Below are positions 59,210 through 64,000 of a DNA stretch of 64,000 nt, in pieces (within the stretch, counting starts at the first letter, position 1; each line of letters begins with the position of its first letter). The position numbers and the translations under genes were made by a program. The stretch is from CAZHTF01 sp964535305 (GTDB lineage: Bacteria; Planctomycetota; Phycisphaerae; UBA1845; Fen-1342). The stretch lies in the NCBI GenBank assembly GCA_964535305.1, contig CAZHTF010000008.1, positions 14,806 through 78,805 of the forward strand, written 5' to 3'. The notes under the pieces are model-generated. The model had not been told where the DNA came from, did no database searches, and saw only the letters and a program-made list of their open reading frames with translations.

Positions 59210-60349
59210 CTACGAACCCGTATTGATGCGCAGCTTCGGGTTCGCGGGCGCGTCCGTTGCAGCGACCTGGTCCGCGCGTGTCCGTCGCTGCCGGACACGA
59301 AGAGTCGTCCGCTTGTAGCGCTTGCCTTCGTCGGTCTGATGCGCGCGGCGGACAAACGCGCGATCGTTCGGCAGCTTTGGCAGCATGAGTTTTGCCCGCA
59401 TGTCTTTGAGCTTCTCACAGATTTGCTCGATGCTGTATCGCGCGCCACAGCGGGCCGCGATGCAGTCAGCGATGACGCGCAACGCAACCGCGTTCGGCAG
59501 CAGGTGGTCGAGCGTCACGCGCGTCTCGCGATAGAGTTGCAAAAGCGTATCGCTGTGAAACGCAGGCCATTCCGCGGCGTCGGCGGGCAGATCGCTCTCG
59601 TCGCAGACATTCTCTAGCCGGTGTTCGATGTGCTTCACGTACTCCGCCGACAGTTCTATGCCGACGTAACGCCGCCCGACGCGCTTGGCCGCGGCCAGCG
59701 TCGTCCCGCTGCCGCTGAACGGATCAAGCACTAGCTCGCCAGGGTTGCTGCTCGCCAGAATGATTCGCGTCAGCAGCGCCTCGGGCATCTGACAGCCGTG
59801 GAAGCCCTGTCGCTCGGCAAACGTGCCGCAGACGCGCGGGAACTCTGTCCACACGTCGTCAGGTACGCGGCCAGCGGGATTGGCCCGCAAATCCTGGTAC
59901 TCGGTGTGTCGCGCGCTTGGATAGCGCACCGCGGCATCGTTGAACGTGAAGCGCTTCTTGTCACGAACGAAGTAGAAGATGTGCGTGTGCGACCGCGCGA
60001 ACTTGTCCTTCATGTTCTGGCCGAAGTTGTATTGCCAGATGATCCAGTTTCGCAGGTGCAGGCCCAGCTCGCGACCCAGCACGCGCACGTCGGCGGCAAA
60101 TTCGTCACCGATCGCAATGTAAAACGATCCCGTTGGCTTCAGCACGCGCTGAACCGCGGCCATCCAGGCGCGCGTCCAGGCGACGTACTCGTGATCGGGC
60201 AAGTCGTCGCGATAGCCGTCATAAACATAGCCAATGTTGAACGGCGGGTCGGCGAACGCCAAATCGACGCCGCCTTCCGGCCAAGAGTTCAGCAACGCTA
60301 CCGAATCGCCACAATATATTGTGTCAGCGCGCATCGAAGGCATCCGCAT
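59210..60349 (-). CDS. DNA methyltransferase, beta class (N6-adenine or N4-cytosine)
   Basis: A 379-residue DNA methyltransferase; starts at 60397, 60349 and 60334 are possible, and the middle one is used. Residues below are numbered from 60397. The catalytic motif DPPF (50-53) precedes the SAM motif DPFSGSG (225-231), the order of the beta class. A basic C-terminal tail follows. DPPF suggests amino-methylation, N6-A more likely. A separate target-recognition part lies between them (about 120-200). No restriction gene is next to it, so it is either solitary and regulatory or its partner is out of view. A 14-bp palindrome lies at its 5' end. Confidence 0.9.
   Translation of the reverse strand: MRMPSMRADTIYCGDSVALLNSWPEGGVDLAFADPPFNIGYVYDGYRDDLPDHEYVAWTRAWMAAVQRVLKPTGSFYIAIGDEFAADVRVLGRELGLHLRNWIIWQYNFGQNMKDKFARSHTHIFYFVRDKKRFTFNDAAVRYPSARHTEYQDLRANPAGRVPDDVWTEFPRVCGTFAERQGFHGCQMPEALLTRIILASSNPGELVLDPFSGSGTTLAAAKRVGRRYVGIELSAEYVKHIEHRLENVCDESDLPADAAEWPAFHSDTLLQLYRETRVTLDHLLPNAVALRVIADCIAARCGARYSIEQICEKLKDMRAKLMLPKLPNDRAFVRRAHQTDEGKRYKRTTLRVRQRRTRADQVAATDAPANPKLRINTGS
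60310..60323. repeat. AT-rich 14-bp palindrome inside the 5' end of the methyltransferase gene
   Basis: CACAATATATTGTG is a perfect palindrome, AT-rich in a GC-rich region. It overlaps the codons for DTIYCG near the methyltransferase start. It could be a self-regulatory operator or the enzyme's own recognition site, but coding constraint alone may explain it. Confidence 0.35.
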
Positions 60350-60429
60350 GTTGATCTGTGCGACGGTAGCGCGGCTTGCTGGAATCTGCAAGATCAATCG
60401 ATGGTGCTCGCCGCAGATCTGCGCGCGGC

Positions 60430-61263
60430 CTAGGCGCCAGCTGCCGCGATCGGCGGCCGATCCAGCGAAACGCCTGCGTTTGCGGCGGCGGCACGCTTCA
60501 GCGAAAGCGCTTCCATCGGCGGCAAATCGTCGAGGTCCGCCAGGCCGAAAAGATCCAGGAAGCGCTTGGTCGTGCCATATAGCATCGGGCGGCCGACGAT
60601 CTCGGCCCGGCCGACCACCTTCACCAGGCCCATCTCGCGGAGCCGGGCCAGGCCATCGCCGCAGGCCACGCCGCGGATCGCTTCGATATCCGCGCGAATC
60701 AGCGGCTGCTTGTATGCGACGATCGCGAGCGTTTCGAGCATGGCTTCGCTCAAGCGCGATTGCCCATGCTGCTGATCCAGCCGCGCCAGCACCGGCGCAA
60801 AGATCGGCAGCGTGAGCATCTGGAAGCCTTTGGCGATTCGCTCGATGCGAAACGAGAGCTGCGCGCTTTCGTAGCGCTGGTTGAGCTCCTCGACCAGTTC
60901 AGGCACCTGTCCGCTGCTGACGCCGGCTAATTCCGCCAATCGCCCGGGGCTCAGCGGTGCATCGGTCGAGAACAGCAGCGCTTCGATGATCTGCAGCGGG
61001 CCGGGCGCGGCAATCGTCCGCGCGATGCTCAGCGCGGGTGGGCTGCCGGGTTCCGCGTGTACCGCGCGCGACGCGACCTCGTCGGCCGCGGGCGCGTCAT
61101 CGCGCCGGTCTTCCGCTGCGTCGGTCGCCACGCCGGTGAGCGACTCGGCGCAAGATTCTCGCGCGCGCTTGGTTGATGACAGTGCGAAATCCGCGGCGTT
61201 TTCAGCGGACGGGGAGAGTGCCACGAAATCCACGGTTGTAGCGAGGCTGAGGCTGTCATCCAT
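60430..61263 (-). CDS. scpB: Segregation and condensation protein B
   Basis: A 277-residue ScpB. The conserved winged-helix core is in the second half: IIEALLFSTDAPLSPGRLAE (about 93-112), ETLAIVAYKQPLIRADIEAI and GRPMLYGTTKRFLDLFGLA. The N-terminal 85 residues are a poorly conserved, Ala/Ser-rich extension longer than usual. ScpB dimers bind ScpA and the SMC ATPase to condense and partition the chromosome. scpA is not next to it here. Confidence 0.92.
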   Translation of the reverse strand: MDDSLSLATTVDFVALSPSAENAADFALSSTKRARESCAESLTGVATDAAEDRRDDAPAADEVASRAVHAEPGSPPALSIARTIAAPGPLQIIEALLFSTDAPLSPGRLAELAGVSSGQVPELVEELNQRYESAQLSFRIERIAKGFQMLTLPIFAPVLARLDQQHGQSRLSEAMLETLAIVAYKQPLIRADIEAIRGVACGDGLARLREMGLVKVVGRAEIVGRPMLYGTTKRFLDLFGLADLDDLPPMEALSLKRAAAANAGVSLDRPPIAAAGA

Positions 61264-61344
61264 GACATGCGGCTCCTTGCTCGAAGACCCGCATGGAGCA
61301 TAACCCGATAGACCAATGTGTCCAGCGAATTTCGCGCGGGAACG

Positions 61345-62376
61345 CTAGTGAAGCAGCCACTCGATCGCGCTGCCGCCTCGCGTCACCGGGCCGGCGGGCG
61401 CGGATATCACCGCTGCTAAGTCGGCTGGCGGCGCGGCATTCGTCTGAGGCCGCGGCGGCGCGCCCGTGAATGAACCGTCGCGCGGCGGCGGACCCAGATA
61501 TTCAACATATCCAAAGCCGGCATCGTCGGTCGTCAGCAACTGGAAATCATCCGGCAGCAGCTTGCGGGCGATGACATGCAGGCGCTGCGGCGTGCGACTG
61601 TCTTCCGCGGGCAGGATCAGCGAGACGCCGCGCGAAAGTCTGCCGATTACGCCCTCGAGCCACATTAGCCAGAGCGCCGCCTGCGGCTCGAGCGGCTGAT
61701 TGCCGGCCAGCGGCAGCGAGAGCGCCAAATCTTCGGCCAATTCCGGCTGCGCGAGCCAGCGTTCGCGGCGGCGGGCGAGCGCGGCCTGCCAGGCGACCTC
61801 GCCCGCGTCATCGAGGCCCAGGGCCGTCAGCCATTCGGCCGCCGAGAGCTGCGTGGCGCGCTCGCGCAGGCGGGTTGCCGCGGAGCTGTCGCTGGGCAGG
61901 CTGACGCTGCGCTTCTGGAAATGCCGGTAGAAATCGCCGCCGTTGGCCAGCGAGATCAGCTCGGCGTGCACGCGGGTAAAGCTGCGCTGCAGCTCGCAGG
62001 CGGCGACGAAGCGTGTCAGCGTGTCCGGACCGAGTTGCTCGCTTGCGCAGGTGACGAAGAATGCGAACGGGAAGACGCGCCCGAGGCTGTCGCGGCTGTC
62101 CCAGATGGCGACCGGGACGAGCTCGCGCGAATCGGGCAAGGTCAGCAGGGCGCGCGTGGCGCGTGTGGCGCCGCCGGCGAGCTTGGTGGGCGACTTGGCC
62201 CATGCGAGACGGCCGGCGTCCATCCACTGAGAGAATTGCGTGGGCGTGCCCGGCGCCAGCTCGAGCCGTCGATACTCGGCATAAAACGGAAGCTTGCCGT
62301 AGGCGCGCAGCAGCGGATCGCCGGTGGCGGCCGGCGGCGCGAACAGCTTTCCGAGAAACTCACCGACTCGACCCAT
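61345..62376 (-). CDS. tagF: Type VI secretion-associated protein TagF
   Basis: A 343-residue protein of the TagF (DUF2094) family, a post-translational repressor of type VI secretion. YGKLPFYAEYRRL corresponds to the typical GKLP-GDF opening, and LGRVFPFAFFVTC is the second conserved motif. A region of mixed helix leads to the ~100-residue C-terminal part ending in SAIEWLLH. It is directly downstream of the TssM-like gene, 63 bp away, as in T6SS operons. Cytoplasmic. Confidence is fair because several family motifs are only partly matched. Confidence 0.75.
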   Translation of the reverse strand: MGRVGEFLGKLFAPPAATGDPLLRAYGKLPFYAEYRRLELAPGTPTQFSQWMDAGRLAWAKSPTKLAGGATRATRALLTLPDSRELVPVAIWDSRDSLGRVFPFAFFVTCASEQLGPDTLTRFVAACELQRSFTRVHAELISLANGGDFYRHFQKRSVSLPSDSSAATRLRERATQLSAAEWLTALGLDDAGEVAWQAALARRRERWLAQPELAEDLALSLPLAGNQPLEPQAALWLMWLEGVIGRLSRGVSLILPAEDSRTPQRLHVIARKLLPDDFQLLTTDDAGFGYVEYLGPPPRDGSFTGAPPRPQTNAAPPADLAAVISAPAGPVTRGGSAIEWLLH

Positions 62377-62439
62377 GGAGCCCTCGCGATGCTTCGATGC
62401 CTCCGCAGGGCGATCGCGGGCGCTGCCAGAACCGATCGA

Positions 62440-64000
62440 TCAGATGCCGCGCCGTTCCAGATACTTGGCCGCTTCGTCCATCTTGGGCGGCGGCCCAGGC
62501 GAACCGATCGCCGGAATCGGACCGCCCGGTACGTTTTTATCGACGAATTGAATCACAATATCAAACCCAATCTGGTCGGCGCCCGCCGCGCCACGGATCG
62601 GCAGCCGCACCACGCCGCCGCTGGCGGAGGTGCCCAGCAACAGCCGCCAGGGGTCATTCGGCACGCCGCCCATGCGGATTTCCTCAGGCAATTGCGTCAG
62701 CATCGGGTTGCGATCGCCGACGATCGCGGTGAATTCGCCGCCCGTGCCCGAGGTCGACCAGTCAAATTCCTTCGCCTCGCGCTGCCAATCCGAAAAGGGC
62801 GGCAGCGCCCCGACGCTCGCAGGCCGCACGATCTCCGGCGCGGGGGCCCCGTTCTGCAGCAGCGGCAGCCGAATGCGAATGCGGTTGTAGCGCGCCCCGG
62901 CGTTCAACACCTCCGCCGGCGGCTCGATGATCGCCACGCGCACCCGCAACTGCGGAGCACGCTCATACGACCCGCCCTCCCCAAACAAGAAGCGCGTCCA
63001 CTCCGCGCAACGCTCCAGCGTCCGGCGTTCGGGCGCATCCGGCGGGAGCGCGCTGAGGATCGGCTCGAACTCGCGCTGAAATTGCCCAATGTTCTTCAGC
63101 AGCGGGCCAATGTCGCCACCACCGCTGCCGCCCAGCAGTGGATGCCCGACCGCGGGCTGCAGCACGCGCACCAGCCGCGAAAGCAGCTCATGCTGCGCAA
63201 CGCGGCGGCTGTAGTCGACCAAGTCAAAGTACGGCGCTAAGAACGCGAACTCGCCCGGTCGCGGCTTGCTCCAGTTCAGCTTCGCGTCGATGTCTTTGGT
63301 GACCGCGGCGCGATCGGGCGGCAGGCCGGCCTTCAGGTCGGCCCCGGCCGCTTCAATTCCGCCCAGAAGCGTCGACAGCGCGGCCACCATCTGTGCGCGC
63401 ACGCCCGCTTCCGGATCGCGCTGCTGCGTCATCGCGTCGCGAATGCCCGGCAGCTTGTCTGGCGGGCTCTTGCCGGAGCGATCGAGCACGTCGCGACGCG
63501 CCTGAATCCAATCGACCAGCGCGTTGTCGCGCTCATCGCGGCCGAGCGGCAGATCAAACGCCAGCGCGTGCCGCAGCAGCGCGTCAAAGCGCGCCGCTGT
63601 CCCGGCGGAAATCTCCGAGCGCTTGCCGGCGACGAGCGCGTGCAGCTCGCTCCAAGGCAGGCCGTCGCGGCAGCGGCGCAGCAGCTCGAGCGTTGCGCCG
63701 TCCAGCAGGCCGGGATAATCGTTGTACAGCGCGCTCCAGTCGCTGAAGTAGGCATCGATGTAGGCGACCGAAGCGCGCTCGAGCGCCTCGAGCACCGGCT
63801 TGCCCGCAGGCTGATCGGCCAGCCGAGCGTTCACATCGAAGCGGGCCCGCAGCGCCTCGGCCAGAATCTCGCGCGTGTGATAGCGCGTCAGCCGCAGCGT
63901 GCGCTCGCGCGGCGTCGGCGCAGCCTGCGTCGCAGCCGCAACCGGCGCCGTCGTCGCACTGGGCGGCGGCGCAGCACCGCCGCGGCGCAGATCGTCGCGC
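62440..64000 (-). CDS. tssM: Type VI secretion TssM-like protein, C-terminal part (truncated by window edge)
   Basis: The frame is open from 64000 down to a stop at 62440, so at least 520 C-terminal residues are visible and the N-terminal part, including the expected membrane helices and nucleotide-binding domain, lies outside. RYHTREILAEALRARFDV and VAYIDAYFSDWSALYNDYPG resemble the helical region of IcmF/TssM family proteins, and the C-terminus is a beta-rich domain. With tagF following, the call is a T6SS membrane-complex component. The family match is remembered rather than searched, and an alternative is another large membrane-complex protein. Confidence 0.65.
   Translation of the reverse strand, partial: RDDLRRGGAAPPPSATTAPVAAATQAAPTPRERTLRLTRYHTREILAEALRARFDVNARLADQPAGKPVLEALERASVAYIDAYFSDWSALYNDYPGLLDGATLELLRRCRDGLPWSELHALVAGKRSEISAGTAARFDALLRHALAFDLPLGRDERDNALVDWIQARRDVLDRSGKSPPDKLPGIRDAMTQQRDPEAGVRAQMVAALSTLLGGIEAAGADLKAGLPPDRAAVTKDIDAKLNWSKPRPGEFAFLAPYFDLVDYSRRVAQHELLSRLVRVLQPAVGHPLLGGSGGGDIGPLLKNIGQFQREFEPILSALPPDAPERRTLERCAEWTRFLFGEGGSYERAPQLRVRVAIIEPPAEVLNAGARYNRIRIRLPLLQNGAPAPEIVRPASVGALPPFSDWQREAKEFDWSTSGTGGEFTAIVGDRNPMLTQLPEEIRMGGVPNDPWRLLLGTSASGGVVRLPIRGAAGADQIGFDIVIQFVDKNVPGGPIPAIGSPGPPPKMDEAAKYLERRGI

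Overview
The window is a GC-rich, gene-dense bacterial chromosome segment, most likely from a planctomycete (Planctomycetota, perhaps Phycisphaerae-like). This is an inference. It rests on secreted proteins with dockerin-like GDLNGD...DLGILLANW tails, an ECF sigma factor next to a membrane Ser/Thr kinase, a beta-propeller/cytochrome lipoprotein with thrombospondin type 3 repeats, KdsC and Lpt-type envelope genes, and long shadow reading frames opposite real genes. I saw no rRNA, tRNA, CRISPR array, transposase or phage gene.

Layout. 1-9204 (minus strand): a surface-polysaccharide operon, read from an FAD oxidoreductase through a small membrane protein, two GT4 and three GT2 glycosyltransferases and a polysaccharide deacetylase, with a decayed SGNH-hydrolase gene inside. 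9597-17280: a Tat-type PLP enzyme, two dockerin-tailed exported proteins, and an ECF sigma factor followed by a transmembrane kinase. A peptide-binding (SBP family 5) domain follows the kinase in the same frame after a single amber codon. 17612-24582: an exported protein of unknown function, an acyl-CoA/AMP ligase, another GT4, an ALDH8-like aldehyde dehydrogenase and an atypical SDR. 24698-29927: pyrB, pyrR, sat, nnrE, groES and a DinB-like protein.

30131-36583: a diheme cytochrome beta-propeller lipoprotein ending at a clear rho-independent terminator, then rpoD and dnaG in convergent orientation. 36754-41993: tatC with a large periplasmic insert, zinc-ribbon membrane proteins (one preceded by a 29-residue membrane peptide), a BLUF blue-light receptor and an FAD oxidoreductase that may be leaderless. 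42067-50975: divergent S9 and S46 peptidases, cytosine deaminase, kdsC and a giant LptC/LptA-like protein. 50994-57244: aldo/keto reductase, RNase HI with a cysteine-bearing tail, a coiled-coil zinc-ribbon protein, an outer-membrane barrel candidate, and btaB-btaA for betaine lipid synthesis.

57270-59116: a partner-switching module (STAS, RsbW-like kinase, second STAS) divergent from a pseudo-receiver lacking its phosphoacceptor Asp. 59210-64000: a solitary beta-class DNA methyltransferase, scpB, and the edge of a type VI secretion locus (TagF, TssM).

The candidates most worth attention are the kinase/SBP sensor split by one stop codon, the membrane module shared by two adjacent polysaccharide-cluster genes, the Cys-Pro-ended dockerin tails, the btaBA pair, the pseudo-receiver partner-switch and the T6SS edge. 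Gene starts were chosen from ribosome-binding sites and family alignments recalled from memory; no search was run.
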